From: JACJXF01 sp038316435
GTDB taxonomy: Bacteria > Bacteroidota > Bacteroidia > Bacteroidales > GCA-2748055
Direction: 5' to 3'
Assembly (NCBI GenBank): GCA_038316435.1
Contig: JBBQAQ010000005.1
Span: 1 to 64,000, forward strand
Length of the DNA stretch: 64,000 nucleotides
The notes under the pieces were generated by a model, which saw only the letters and a list, made by a program, of their open reading frames with translations, did no database searches and had not been told where the DNA came from. Each line of letters begins with the position of its first letter. Position 1 is the first letter of the stretch. The translations under genes were made by a program, and so were the position numbers. Positions 26,942-36,825 of this stretch are shown here, one piece after another.

Positions 26942-27301
26942 AAAGTTTTGTTGCAGGGTTAAATTAGGAAAAGGTTGCTGTTACAACTGATATATTGCGT
27001 CAGTCTTAATCGGACTTTCACAATCATTAAATTCCTTTTTCTCAGCGGGTATATTTTAATTGCCTGAACAGTGTTGCAAGGGACAAAATGGTCGTAGAAA
27101 ATGAGGTAAAAACAAAAAGAGATCCGATCCCTTAAAGAGATCGGATCTCCTCCAAAAATGTTTTAACCTGATATCTGAGATTAAAAAAGGGTAGACTCAG
27201 TTATTTAGGAATAATAAAAAACGTACAACAAACCCCACAAAATTTAAATACTCTAATTGCCTGTAAAACAAATAATTAAATCTAAATCATTTATTATCTG
27301 A
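26942..27301. other. Intergenic interval holding only a terminator
   Basis: About 360 AT-rich bases after the mutS-like remnant. Apart from the intrinsic terminator near 27119-27149 I recognise no gene or RNA. Confidence 0.5.
27104..27149 (-). terminator. Intrinsic terminator of the dipeptidyl peptidase gene
   Basis: GAGATCCGATC (27119-27129) pairs perfectly with GATCGGATCTC (27139-27149); on the minus strand the stem is followed by TTTTTGTTTTTACC. It lies about 150 bases past the stop. Confidence 0.82.
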
Positions 27302-29479
27302 TTATAGATTTTCCTCAATAAAATCCGTCATCTTAGTATAAAGGTGAATAGTCGAGTTCCCACCATAAATGCCATGATTCCTGTTGGGATAGAATTGCAT
27401 GTCGAACTGTTTGTTGTTTTCAATAAGCTTCTGAACGAGTTCAACTGAGTTCTGAAAATGCACGTTATCATCGGCCATACCATGAACCAGCAATAGTTTT
27501 CCTTTCATCTTCTGAACATGGTTTATTGGCGAATTATCATCATAACCTGATGCATTATCCTGAGGTTTTCGCATAAATCTTTCAGTGTAAACGGAATCGT
27601 AATACCTCCAATTCGTAACGGGAGCAACGGATATTGCCATTTTAAATACATCGGCTCCTTTAAAAAGACACAGCAGACTCATATAGCCTCCATAACTCCA
27701 GCCAAAAATTCCAATTCGGGAAGCATCGATATAGGATTGTTTCCCAAACCAGCTCGCAGCAGCTATCTGATCCTGCGTTTCATATTTTCCAAGTTGCAGG
27801 TAAGTCGATTTACGGAATTCCTCTCCTCTGCCATCTGTCCCTCTTCCATCAACACATACAACGATATATCCTTTTTGCACCAACATCTGATGCCAACTGT
27901 CGGAAAATGAAAATGCATCAGTAACACTCTGTGACTGAGGCCCTCCATATACATACATAAATAATGGATATTTTTTATCAGGATTAAAATCTGCCGGTTT
28001 CATTATCCAGGCATTAAGATTCAGATTTTCTCCGGCAGGTATACTTATAAACTCATGCTTAACAAAATTGAACTCTTTCATTTTAGCTTTAAGTTCTGAG
28101 TTTTCTTCAAGTACGCGTATTATCTTACCTCCGCTACTGTAAAGAATATACTTTGAAGGAGCATCAAACGAAGAATGGTCCAGAATATAATATTTGAAAC
28201 TGCTGCTGAATTCAGCATCACTCCAGCCTTCTTCAGTACTGATGCGAAGCTTTTTACTCCCATCGGTGCGGATTGAATATACATCCTGTTTTGTAGCTCC
28301 CTGCTCATGGGAAAGATAATATAAACTGTTTGTTTTGGAATCAAATCCCTTAAAACCACAAATGTCAAAATCGCCCGATGTTATTGGCTTTATCTCCCTT
28401 TTTATAAAATTATACAAATAAAAATGCAACCAGCCATTTCGCTCCGATTGAATAATAAAATTCTGTCCATCAGGTAAATAAGTTAAGGTATTGTCAGTTG
28501 GTTCATTGATATATTTTTTGTTTTCTTCCTTAAACACAACTTCAGATTTCCCAGTTGAAGCATCAGCGTGAAGGACTTCCAGAACATTTTGCAAGCGGTT
28601 GAGTCTCAATATTCCGAGTTTTTCAGGATCTTTCGACCATATTATTCTCCCAATATACTGATCAGTTTCATCGCCAATATCCATCTTAACCGTACTTCCG
28701 GTAACCAGATTAAAACTGTGAATTGTTACCAGTGAATTTGCCTCTCCGGCTTTTGGATACTTGAATTTATTTTCTTCAGGATAGAGATTTTTGTACATAG
28801 TGAGACTGAATTCCTTAACTCCCGATTCATCAAAACGATAGAATCCGATTTTTTTACTATCGGGAGACCAAACAAAACCTTTTGAAAAACCAAACTCCTC
28901 CTCGTAAACCCAATCGGTAGAACCGTTTATAATTTTGTTCACTTCACCATCACTGGTAATCCGGGTTTCATTTCCGTTTTCAATATCCGTAATAAACAGA
29001 TTATTATCTCTTACGAATGCAACTTTTTTTCCATCGGGGGAGAATGTAGCCAACTGCTGTTTTCCTTTTGTTGACAATGGAGCCAGTACTTTTTTTTCCA
29101 GACTATAAACATAATATTCTGCTTTAAATGAACGTCGGAATAATCGTTCCTTCGCAGTACTGATCAGTATCTTTTTTTCATCGGCACTGAATTCATAGTC
29201 GTTGATATTTTTGATTGCAGGATTATCCAGTGTATAAACTACATCTACCTTTTCACCGGTTCCATAATCCCAGCGGACAATACTTTTACCCTCCTCAAGA
29301 GTAGTATAATAAAGCCCGTCGTTCATAGAACGAAGGTTATCAGTCGACCCAGGATAAAAAGTAAAATTCTTATAAATATCGTCCAAACTAATCAGTCCTG
29401 ATTGTACCTGAGCAAATGAAACTACAGAAAATCCGCACAATATAAGCAGCAAATACAATGACTTCAGGAAATTTTTCAT
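27302..29479 (-). CDS. Dipeptidyl peptidase IV (S9B family serine peptidase)
   Basis: 725 residues with a signal peptide (SLYLLLILCGFSVVSFAQ). N-terminal eight-bladed beta-propeller domain (about 90-470; DWVYEEEFGFSKGFVWSPDSKKIGFYRFDE is typical, with the EE pair that holds the substrate N-terminus). C-terminal alpha/beta hydrolase: catalytic Ser in GWSYGGYMSL, Asp in GMADDNVHFQNS, His in PNRNHGIYGG. The enzyme removes X-Pro dipeptides in the periplasm or at the surface. The terminator after it and a promoter-length gap before it suggest a monocistronic unit. Confidence 0.95.
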   Translation of the reverse strand: MKNFLKSLYLLLILCGFSVVSFAQVQSGLISLDDIYKNFTFYPGSTDNLRSMNDGLYYTTLEEGKSIVRWDYGTGEKVDVVYTLDNPAIKNINDYEFSADEKKILISTAKERLFRRSFKAEYYVYSLEKKVLAPLSTKGKQQLATFSPDGKKVAFVRDNNLFITDIENGNETRITSDGEVNKIINGSTDWVYEEEFGFSKGFVWSPDSKKIGFYRFDESGVKEFSLTMYKNLYPEENKFKYPKAGEANSLVTIHSFNLVTGSTVKMDIGDETDQYIGRIIWSKDPEKLGILRLNRLQNVLEVLHADASTGKSEVVFKEENKKYINEPTDNTLTYLPDGQNFIIQSERNGWLHFYLYNFIKREIKPITSGDFDICGFKGFDSKTNSLYYLSHEQGATKQDVYSIRTDGSKKLRISTEEGWSDAEFSSSFKYYILDHSSFDAPSKYILYSSGGKIIRVLEENSELKAKMKEFNFVKHEFISIPAGENLNLNAWIMKPADFNPDKKYPLFMYVYGGPQSQSVTDAFSFSDSWHQMLVQKGYIVVCVDGRGTDGRGEEFRKSTYLQLGKYETQDQIAAASWFGKQSYIDASRIGIFGWSYGGYMSLLCLFKGADVFKMAISVAPVTNWRYYDSVYTERFMRKPQDNASGYDDNSPINHVQKMKGKLLLVHGMADDNVHFQNSVELVQKLIENNKQFDMQFYPNRNHGIYGGNSTIHLYTKMTDFIEENL

Positions 29480-29571
29480 GAAATATACGTTTTGGTTTAT
29501 TATAAATCTTTGATAGGTAAGTTCTAATATTTAGAATCTTTGATTTTTTAAATATATTAAAAAACACAATA

Positions 29572-30336
29572 CTAAAATCGGTTTGCGCTAAATCCACCGT
29601 CAACCGCAATACACTGACCAGTGATATAAGAAGAAGCGGGCATCGCAAGAAATGCAGCAAGACAAGCTACTTCAGATGCCTGACCAACCCGTTTCATGGG
29701 TGTTTTATCAAGTATCGCATTCAGGTATTCCTGATTTTTAAGCACCTGTTCGGCTAACGGAGTCTGAATGTACCATGGAGCAATAGCATTTACGCGGATA
29801 TTATCTGAAGCCCATTCCACCGCCAGGTTAGCTGTCATCTGATTCATAGCTGCTTTTGTCATTCCATAGACAATTCCGGTACGCATATGTCCAAGTCCAG
29901 CAACAGATGAAATATTGATTATTGCTGCATTTCCAGAAGACTTCAACAAGGAATGAAAGCCAATGCTCAGATCAAAAGCAGAATGAAGATTTGTATTGAA
30001 GATTTTTGAATATTCCTCCTCCGAATAATCTTTTGCCGGTTTCCGGATGTTGGTTCCAACGTTATTTACTAGAATATCAAGGGAATTCCATTTAAGACTT
30101 ATTTCCGTAATCAACTTTTTGCGATCAACCGGAAGGCTCATATCAAGTACTGAGAAATGCAATCGCCCTTTTTTATCAGAATGTTTTTCCTCCATCTGCT
30201 CCAGTTCATTCCTGTTTCGAGCAACAATATGAACTTCGGATCCCAGAAGTAAAAACTCCTCGGCAATTGCACGACCAATTCCTTTACTAGCGCCGGTGAT
30301 AAGTGCTTTTTTATTATTTAGGTTCCAGTGTTCCAT
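29572..30336 (-). CDS. SDR-family oxidoreductase
   Basis: 254 residues, classical SDR. Cofactor loop TGASKGIGRAIAEE; NNVGTN; catalytic Ser in INISSVAGLG and YxxxK as YGMTK; C-terminal SSYITGQCIAVDGGF. Closest in pattern to tropinone-reductase-like and 3-oxoacyl reductase-like dehydrogenases, NADP preference suggested by the basic residue after the Gly-rich loop (VARNRNE). Its start overlaps the end of the decarboxylase gene by 23 bases, so the two are translationally coupled, and it may act on a product derived from that enzyme's amine. Substrate not determinable. Confidence 0.9.
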   Translation of the reverse strand: MEHWNLNNKKALITGASKGIGRAIAEEFLLLGSEVHIVARNRNELEQMEEKHSDKKGRLHFSVLDMSLPVDRKKLITEISLKWNSLDILVNNVGTNIRKPAKDYSEEEYSKIFNTNLHSAFDLSIGFHSLLKSSGNAAIINISSVAGLGHMRTGIVYGMTKAAMNQMTANLAVEWASDNIRVNAIAPWYIQTPLAEQVLKNQEYLNAILDKTPMKRVGQASEVACLAAFLAMPASSYITGQCIAVDGGFSANRF

Positions 30337-31756
30337 AACTTTCCATGTATTTAACCGATTCCGTTTGAATGAAACTCCAGGCTTTCTGAACGTGCTCTCT
30401 GCTTACAGAAGTCTGACCAATCTGCATCCTGAGATAAACCTGTCCACGTATTTTAGTGTGTGAAAGATAAAGCTTGCCTGAAGAATTCAGATGATGGAGA
30501 AAATTAAGGTTTAATGCGTTAATTTTTGGAATTTCATTCATTCCATCGGGACAAAAAGAAAAACAAATCAATGCCAGATGTTGAGGTTCGAATAACCGGA
30601 ATTCCTTTGATTGCTTGATTTGCAACGCCAGTTCATTTGCCCACAAAATATGATTGGATATTTTAGTCTTTATTTCTTCAGTTCCCATTTCACGAATTAC
30701 GAACCACAACTTTAAAGCACGAAATCTCCTTCCCAGCTGAACTCCCCAATCACGGTAATTGTTAACTATCGAATCAGGTCTGGTCTTCAGGTATTCCGGA
30801 AGTATTTCAAAGGTTTTAATCAGAGTTTCTTTATCTCTCACAAAATATGCAGAGCAATCGAAATTTGTAAAAAGCCATTTATGGGGATTAAAAACATAGC
30901 TGTCGGCATTTTCAATTCCTTCAATTAAATAACGATGCTCAGGTAAAACCATTGCTGAACCAGCGTATGCAGCATCAATATGAAGCCAGATATTGTATTT
31001 CCTGCAGATTGCAGATATTTCTTTTACAGGATCCATTGCACATGTGCCTGTTGCTCCCACTGCTGCCACAACACAGATAGGTATTAGCCCTGCTTTAATA
31101 TCCTGTTTTATGATTTCTTCCAGTTTCAGGGGATTCAAAGCAAGAGCCTCATCTATTGCGATTTTCCTGAGGTTTTCGCTTCCAATACCCGAAATTTTTA
31201 CAGCCTTTTCAACCGAAGAATGAGCCTCACTGCTACAATATATTCTGAAATTTGCTGATTGTATCCCCTTTTCGTTAATTGCAAAAGAACTATACTTTTC
31301 ACGGGCTGATAAAATAGCAACAAGCGTGGAGGTAGATGCGGAATCCTGTATTACACCTTCGAACTCTGCCGGAATTCCGGTCATTTCTTTGAGCCAGCAC
31401 ATTACTTTTTCCTCAAGTTCTGCTGCTGCAGGTGAAGTTTCCCAAACCATACACTGAGCCCCCATGGTAGCGGTCATCATTTCTGCGAGTACAGATGGAT
31501 AGCTTGAATTAGCCGGGAAGTATGCAAAAAAATTCGGACTCTGCCACTGGGTTATTCCCGGAAGAATAATGCGGTTCACATCATCAATAATAGTTTCCAT
31601 GCTCTCGCTTTTTTTCGGGGGAGATGCTGGAATCTGCCCGAAAATTTCCCCGGGTTTTACAAGACTTTTAACCGGCAGTTCCTCAACATTTTCAATGTAA
31701 TCCGCCATCCAATCGGCCACTTGATGAGCATATTTCCTGAATTCCTGATTATCCAT
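30314..31756 (-). CDS. PLP-dependent aromatic-L-amino-acid decarboxylase family protein
   Basis: 480 residues, typical of group II decarboxylases. MDNQEFRKYAHQVADWMADY is the family N-terminus; SPNFFAYFPANSSYPSVLAEM and GVIQDSASTSTLVAILSARE are conserved; PLP contacts are in HIDAAYAGSAMVLPE; the PLP Lys is in NPHKWLFTNFDCSAYF. It would decarboxylate an aromatic amino acid (Trp, Tyr, Phe or DOPA) to the amine. The window also holds the operon that makes Phe and Tyr, but no direct genetic link exists. The HKWLFTNFD motif favours the aromatic over the glutamate branch. Confidence 0.88.
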   Translation of the reverse strand: MDNQEFRKYAHQVADWMADYIENVEELPVKSLVKPGEIFGQIPASPPKKSESMETIIDDVNRIILPGITQWQSPNFFAYFPANSSYPSVLAEMMTATMGAQCMVWETSPAAAELEEKVMCWLKEMTGIPAEFEGVIQDSASTSTLVAILSAREKYSSFAINEKGIQSANFRIYCSSEAHSSVEKAVKISGIGSENLRKIAIDEALALNPLKLEEIIKQDIKAGLIPICVVAAVGATGTCAMDPVKEISAICRKYNIWLHIDAAYAGSAMVLPEHRYLIEGIENADSYVFNPHKWLFTNFDCSAYFVRDKETLIKTFEILPEYLKTRPDSIVNNYRDWGVQLGRRFRALKLWFVIREMGTEEIKTKISNHILWANELALQIKQSKEFRLFEPQHLALICFSFCPDGMNEIPKINALNLNFLHHLNSSGKLYLSHTKIRGQVYLRMQIGQTSVSREHVQKAWSFIQTESVKYMESYGTLEPK

Positions 31757-31982
31757 GTGAAAGTTTTTGGTATTTTTAGCACATCAAATTAAATAAATAA
31801 TTCGAATACTTTGCCGTTTTTACCTAGAGATAAAAAGAAATTCTCATTATCATGATAATACCTGTATTATCTGAAATTCAGAATTCCTTGTTTTGCAAAA
31901 TCAGCTTAATCATTATAATCTGGGTAGAGTTTGGCACGCTATTTGAAATTTATCATTCAGAAACAAATCAATACCCTGAGCC

Positions 31983-32684
31983 ATGAAAAATATAGCCATT
32001 TTCCTCCTAACCCTTCCTTTGCTACTAACAAGTTGCCACAAGGATCCCTTTGCCGATTTTACTGTTTCTAACTCCTGGATAGGAGTTGGTGAGAGTGTTT
32101 TTGTAACCAACAGATCTATTGATGCCGAAGCTTTTGAATGGAATTTCGGGGATAACTATTTTTCTAACAGTTTTAATGCATCACATTATTACGATCAGCC
32201 GGGAGACTACACAATCCAGCTAAAAGCCAACAATAATGGTGCTACAGACGTTGCACAAATGGTCGTTTCAGTTGGTGCCAGCGTTGAAATTACAGTTGAA
32301 GAATATCTTGAGCCTTTTTATCTGGTTACCGACATTAGTGTTATTCTTTATCCTTCAGTAATTGATTGGGAAAAGCAGACAAATAAGGTAGCAGAAGGTT
32401 TTACAAACAGTGCTGGTGTAGTGAGCTTCGACCACTTGTATAGTCAAAGATACTATGTTGATGTATATGGCCCAAATCACGATAATTTGCAGCTAGCTGC
32501 TGAAGATGTAGGCTGGATCGAAACCCCCGTGTTGCTTGGTGGTAGAATTATTCCATTTACTGCTGTTGTCGATTATTATCCTCCGGCAAAGAAATCCCTT
32601 CTTAATCGTCAGGAGTTAAGAGTTCTGAGAAAAACAGAAGCCGGTGAGCATGCTGCCCGAATGAAATCCGACCACAAGAAATAG
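31983..32684 (+). CDS. PKD-domain lipoprotein
   Basis: 233 residues. Signal with lipobox LLLTSC, acylated Cys at about 19. A single PKD domain follows (about 25-100; EAFEWNFGDNYFSNSF, YYDQPGDYTIQLKA), then a predicted beta domain with an Ala/Ser-free VGGR-type turn (SAGVVSFDHLYSQRYYVDVY) resembling a transthyretin-like fold. The C-terminus is basic (RMKSDHKK). Probably an outer-membrane-anchored surface or periplasmic protein; function unknown. It stands alone ahead of proS. Confidence 0.75.
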   Translation: MKNIAIFLLTLPLLLTSCHKDPFADFTVSNSWIGVGESVFVTNRSIDAEAFEWNFGDNYFSNSFNASHYYDQPGDYTIQLKANNNGATDVAQMVVSVGASVEITVEEYLEPFYLVTDISVILYPSVIDWEKQTNKVAEGFTNSAGVVSFDHLYSQRYYVDVYGPNHDNLQLAAEDVGWIETPVLLGGRIIPFTAVVDYYPPAKKSLLNRQELRVLRKTEAGEHAARMKSDHKK

Positions 32685-32749
32685 AGAAATTTCAGGCTTT
32701 CTCCAAAAGAATGAACGCCTAAACTATAAAAAGCTTAATGCAGGTTTGA

Positions 32750-32797
32750 AAATGCAGGTCTCAAGATCAATGCTTTTTTAACCTGCATTTCGGTTTT
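32750..32797 (+). terminator. Probable terminator with a competing repeat
   Basis: AAATGCAGGT (32750-32759) pairs with ACCTGCATTT (32781-32790), followed by CGGTTTTT. A second AATGCAGGTT copy at 32738-32747 could pair with the same right arm. It follows the PKD lipoprotein gene. The loop is long (21 bases), so strength is uncertain. The remaining bases up to proS hold only a short ORF. Confidence 0.55.
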
Positions 32798-32977
32798 TCA
32801 CCTCTCGGTACAATCGACATGCCTATTCTTCGGCTTGAGCGTTTTCTGTTAACGATTTTATTTGCTTATTTTGCACTTCTGAAAATTCAGAAAAAGTTTT
32901 AATTAAATTATTCCAATTCAGTATGAAATGAGTTGCTTGTAGAATAAATTAAAGCAACTGTTAAGGAAGGATTATAA

Positions 32978-33001
32978 ATGATATCAAAGAAAAAAAAATA
33001 A
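32978..33001 (+). CDS. Seven-codon upstream ORF before proS
   Basis: ATG ATA TCA AAG AAA AAA AAA TAA, preceded by AAGGAAGGA (32963-32971). Its stop is one base before the proS ATG. Ribosomes ending here could re-initiate on proS, which has no SD site of its own. The oligo-lysine tract on a run of A residues could slow or slip ribosomes. Whether it is translated is unknown. Confidence 0.4.
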   Translation: MISKKKK

Positions 33002-33002
33002 A

Positions 33003-34478
33003 ATGGCAAAAGAACTTACTACGCGGGCAGAAAACTATTCCCAGTGGTACAACGATCTGGTAATCAAAGCAGATCTGGCAGAAAATTCGGCAGTCAGGGG
33101 ATGTATGGTTATAAAACCTTATGGTTATGCCATTTGGGAGAAGATGCAGGCTGCTCTTGATAAAATGTTTAAAGATACAGGACATTCAAATGCCTATTTC
33201 CCGCTTTTCATACCTAAATCCTTTTTTAGCAAGGAAGCTAGTCATGTAGAGGGATTTGCCAAAGAATGCGCTGTAGTTACTCACTACCGACTCAAAATTG
33301 ATGAGGTAAACGGAGGTGTTATGGTTGACCCTGAATCCAAGCTGGAAGAGGAGCTTATTGTAAGACCTACCTCAGAAACCATTATTTGGAGTACTTATAA
33401 AAACTGGATACAATCTTACCGCGACCTTCCTTTGCTGATCAATCAGTGGGCCAATGTTGTTCGCTGGGAAATGAGAACCCGTTTGTTCTTGAGAACAGCT
33501 GAGTTTCTTTGGCAGGAAGGACACACCGCTCATGCTACCAAACAGGAAGCCATTGAAGAAACCATGAGAATGGTTCATGTTTATTCCGATTTTGCCGAAA
33601 ATTTTATGGCTATGCCAGTAATTATCGGACGGAAAACTGAAAACGAGAGGTTTGCGGGTGCACTCGACACCTTTTGCATCGAAGCGCTCATGCAGGACGG
33701 TAAAGCTTTACAGGCAGGAACTTCACATTTTCTTGGACAGAATTTCGCTAAAGCTTTTGACGTTCAATTCGCAAATAATGAAGGTAAACTTGAGTATGTG
33801 TGGGCAACTTCATGGGGTGTTTCAACACGACTAATGGGTGCATTGGTAATGGCTCATTCCGATGATCACGGATTGGTACTTCCTCCGAAACTCGCCCCTA
33901 TTCAGGTTGTTATCGTTCCTATTTACAAGGGATTGGATCAGGTACCCAGACTAAATGCTGTTGCAGAGAGAATAAAAAAGGAGCTGGAAGCAAAAGGAAT
34001 TTCAGTTAAATATGATAATCGCGACACTCATAAACCAGGTTGGAAATTTGCTGAATATGAACTTAAAGGGGTTCCCGTTCGTTTGGCTCTTGGTCCACGA
34101 GATCTGGAAAATGGCAGCATCGAAATCGCCCGTCGTGATACTCTGGAAAAGAAAGTCATTCCTCAGGAAAACATTGCAGATTACATTGTTAAGCTTTTGG
34201 ATGAAATTCAGGAAAACATCTTCAATAAAGCCCATAAATTTAGGGATGAGAATATCACTCTTGTATCGTCCTGGGCAGAATTTAAAGAGGTTCTGGATAA
34301 CAAGGGCGGATTTGTTTCTGCTTACTGGGATGGTACCGCTGAGACGGAAGTTAAGATTAAAGAAGAAACAAAAGCAACCATCCGTTGTATTCCTTTGGAT
34401 ACTGAAGAGAATGTAGGCACTGATATTTTCAGCGGAAAACCCGGTAAATACAGGGTTCTTTTCGCTCGGGCTTACTAA
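33003..34478 (+). CDS. proS: Prolyl-tRNA synthetase (short, eukaryote/archaeal-like type)
   Basis: 491 residues, the short form without the bacterial editing insertion. Class II core motifs: GCMVIKPYGYAIWEKMQ, RPTSETIIWSTY with RDLPLLINQWANVVRWEMRTR, TAEFLWQEGHTAH, and SWGVSTRLMGALVMAHSDDHGLVLPP. The C-terminal anticodon-binding domain (VVIVPIY...) is followed by the extra C-terminal domain of this type, ending in the family's aromatic tail (FARAY). It charges tRNA-Pro. Located downstream of a seven-codon ORF with a ribosome site, which may control it. Confidence 0.96.
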   Translation: MAKELTTRAENYSQWYNDLVIKADLAENSAVRGCMVIKPYGYAIWEKMQAALDKMFKDTGHSNAYFPLFIPKSFFSKEASHVEGFAKECAVVTHYRLKIDEVNGGVMVDPESKLEEELIVRPTSETIIWSTYKNWIQSYRDLPLLINQWANVVRWEMRTRLFLRTAEFLWQEGHTAHATKQEAIEETMRMVHVYSDFAENFMAMPVIIGRKTENERFAGALDTFCIEALMQDGKALQAGTSHFLGQNFAKAFDVQFANNEGKLEYVWATSWGVSTRLMGALVMAHSDDHGLVLPPKLAPIQVVIVPIYKGLDQVPRLNAVAERIKKELEAKGISVKYDNRDTHKPGWKFAEYELKGVPVRLALGPRDLENGSIEIARRDTLEKKVIPQENIADYIVKLLDEIQENIFNKAHKFRDENITLVSSWAEFKEVLDNKGGFVSAYWDGTAETEVKIKEETKATIRCIPLDTEENVGTDIFSGKPGKYRVLFARAY

Positions 34479-34583
34479 GATTCAGGATAATATTGAGATT
34501 CACTTTTAACAACCAACCAAAATGGCCAGACATCAGTACCTCTGTTGAATTCAAGGGTTACCGATATCTGGCTAATTTGTTAT

Positions 34584-35441
34584 CTAGTCAAAGACTATTG
34601 TCTTTTTCCCATTTAACAGAATTCTGTGCTCAGCATGAAAATAAACTGCTCTTGCCAGCACTATTCTTTCCAAATCTCTTCCTTTGCGAATTAGGTCTTC
34701 CGTAGTATCGCGATGTGATATTCGCACTATATCCTGTTCTATAATCGGACCCTCATCGAGATCCTCTGTAACATAGTGACTTGTAGCGCCAATAATTTTC
34801 ACACCCCTCTCGTAGGCTTGTTTGTAGGGGTTCCCTCCCATGAATGCCGGTAGAAATGAGTGGTGTATATTTATAATTCTGCCGGGATATTTTTCTATAA
34901 AATTACCGGATAAGACTTGCATGTACCTGGCAAGAACAACCGCATCGATTTCATTATCTGCAAGTAGTTTTAATTCGGATTCTTCCTGCGCTTTTTTATT
35001 CTCCGGTGTAATGGGGAAAACATGCAAAGGAATTCTGTGATAGTCGGCCATTGGTTTTACATCAGCATGGTTGGATATAATCAGAGGAATCTCAACAGGA
35101 TAATCAGCAAGTCTCTGTCTCCATAATAGCTCCTGTAAGCAATGCTCATATTTCGAAACAAAAACTGCAATTCTCAGTTTTCTACCCGTAAAATTAATTT
35201 TCCAAGTTGCATTCAGATCAGACGCAAGTGGTTCAAAGGTTTCCTCAAGATTTTCAGGTCGAATGCTAAAGTTCTCTAAATCCCAAACCACCCTGAAAAA
35301 AAAAGTTTTTTCGAGAGTGTCGACATGTTCATGCAGTGAGATAATATTTCCTCCATTATCAGAAATAAAACCCGAAATTCGGGCAACAAGTCCTTTGCTA
35401 TCAGGACATGAAAGTAGCAGAATTGCTTTGCGGTTGGGCAT
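34584..35441 (-). CDS. purU: Formyltetrahydrofolate deformylase
   Basis: 285 residues. N-terminal ACT domain (about 5-80; LLSCPDSKGLVARISGFISDNGGNI) and C-terminal formyltransferase fold with the catalytic trio Asn, His and Asp in NIHHSFLPAF and TSHYVTEDLDEGPII. It hydrolyses 10-formyl-THF to formate and THF, balancing one-carbon pools and supplying formate for purine synthesis; the ACT domain is the usual Met/Gly sensor. It is convergent with proS; a small AAAGAC/GTCTTT hairpin near its stop may terminate proS transcripts. Confidence 0.95.
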   Translation of the reverse strand: MPNRKAILLLSCPDSKGLVARISGFISDNGGNIISLHEHVDTLEKTFFFRVVWDLENFSIRPENLEETFEPLASDLNATWKINFTGRKLRIAVFVSKYEHCLQELLWRQRLADYPVEIPLIISNHADVKPMADYHRIPLHVFPITPENKKAQEESELKLLADNEIDAVVLARYMQVLSGNFIEKYPGRIINIHHSFLPAFMGGNPYKQAYERGVKIIGATSHYVTEDLDEGPIIEQDIVRISHRDTTEDLIRKGRDLERIVLARAVYFHAEHRILLNGKKTIVFD

Positions 35442-35550
35442 AATTTAGGGTCTTTGCGCAAACATACAAAAAAGACTGATACGGCTTTACTGTTACCAGA
35501 GATAATATGAATTGCACGAAAAGTGAACAAGGGTTCTTTTATTAAATAGT

Positions 35551-36825
35551 TTAAACATGCGTACTCCCCCGTTTCAACTCAATCACCGTAATTTCAGGCG
35601 GGGTTCCAACACGGCCAGGAAACGCAATATACCCAATTCCAATATTTACATACAAATGCTGCTTATCAACCGTGTACAAGCCACCCCAACGCGGATATTT
35701 CATTTTAACAGGGCTCCATCTCCAACCGGGAATCCGAATTGCAAACTGCATTCCATGAGTATGACCGGAAAGGGTGAGATCAATATCAGTTTTCTTTGTT
35801 ACCTGTGCATCCCAATGTGAGGGATCATGTGTCATGAGAATTTTAAATGGAAGGTCATTTACGGGACTCATAGCTTTTCCTAAATCACCATATTGCGGAA
35901 ATGGAGGTAATCCCCAGTTCTCAACCCCTATTAAAGCAATTTCTTCTCCGTCTTTCTGAAGTCGTACTGATTCATTTCGTAACAACTTAAATCCCATCTC
36001 AGAATGATGCTTGTATAAATCCAGCATATTCTCATTGAGCTGTTCCTTCGATGCCCACTGGTAATATTCGCCATAATCATGGTTTCCAAGGATTGAAAAC
36101 ATTCCATAACGAGCTTTCAACTTTTGAAACAGGGGTATAAAGCTTTCGGCCTCCGCGGCAATGTTATTAACAAGATCTCCCGTGAAAAGAATATAGTCTG
36201 CATTTTGCTTATTAATCAGCTCAATTGCTTTATCTACCATTTCTGGATTTCCATCAAAGCTCCCTACATGAAAATCGCTGATTTGTAATATCCTGGTTCC
36301 ATCAAAAGCCTTCGGTAGATTTGGAAAAGAAAGGGAAAGATTTGTTACTTTAAAATTATACCGACCCTTCCAAATCCCCCAAATAATAGAAAGAAAGGGA
36401 ATTGAGGCAGCTATGAGTCCCACCTGCAAAAGGAACTCCGAACGCGAGATTTTATGCGCTCCTGCAGCAATGCTTTCATTGGAAGGAAAAAGAAAACCTA
36501 CACCTTTTGCAAATATTCCGGCAACATCATTAACCAATTGAAATGCATTAAAAATAAGCTTTGGAACAAAAAACAATACAAAAAATCCAAAGAAAAAGGC
36601 GATGTTGCTGTACATCTCCTTGTAAGTAAAATGCGTGAAGGAGTAGCTCAGCCAAACCAGCCATACCAATGAAAGTAAGGTTATACCCCAGAAAATTATT
36701 TTGAAAATAAGCTTCTGATAAGAAGGTAAATTCTGGCTTAATGCTGAAATTCCCCTGAAAGTATAAAGATCAGTGAGGATAATAAATACCGATAAGAATA
36801 TAATTAATACAACTGGTTGACGCAT
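35551..36825 (-). CDS. Membrane-anchored metallophosphoesterase
   Basis: 424 residues. Four hydrophobic segments in the first 165 residues, then a calcineurin-like phosphoesterase domain with the complete metal ligands: QISDFHVGSFDG, DYILFTGDLVNN, ILGNHDYGEY, MTHDPSHWD and SGHTHGMQ. The YkuE/YaeI-like arrangement places the active site next to the inner membrane. Related enzymes hydrolyse UDP-diacylglucosamine or other pyrophosphates, but the ring of motifs seen here does not specify a substrate. Confidence 0.9.
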   Translation of the reverse strand: MRQPVVLIIFLSVFIILTDLYTFRGISALSQNLPSYQKLIFKIIFWGITLLSLVWLVWLSYSFTHFTYKEMYSNIAFFFGFFVLFFVPKLIFNAFQLVNDVAGIFAKGVGFLFPSNESIAAGAHKISRSEFLLQVGLIAASIPFLSIIWGIWKGRYNFKVTNLSLSFPNLPKAFDGTRILQISDFHVGSFDGNPEMVDKAIELINKQNADYILFTGDLVNNIAAEAESFIPLFQKLKARYGMFSILGNHDYGEYYQWASKEQLNENMLDLYKHHSEMGFKLLRNESVRLQKDGEEIALIGVENWGLPPFPQYGDLGKAMSPVNDLPFKILMTHDPSHWDAQVTKKTDIDLTLSGHTHGMQFAIRIPGWRWSPVKMKYPRWGGLYTVDKQHLYVNIGIGYIAFPGRVGTPPEITVIELKRGSTHV

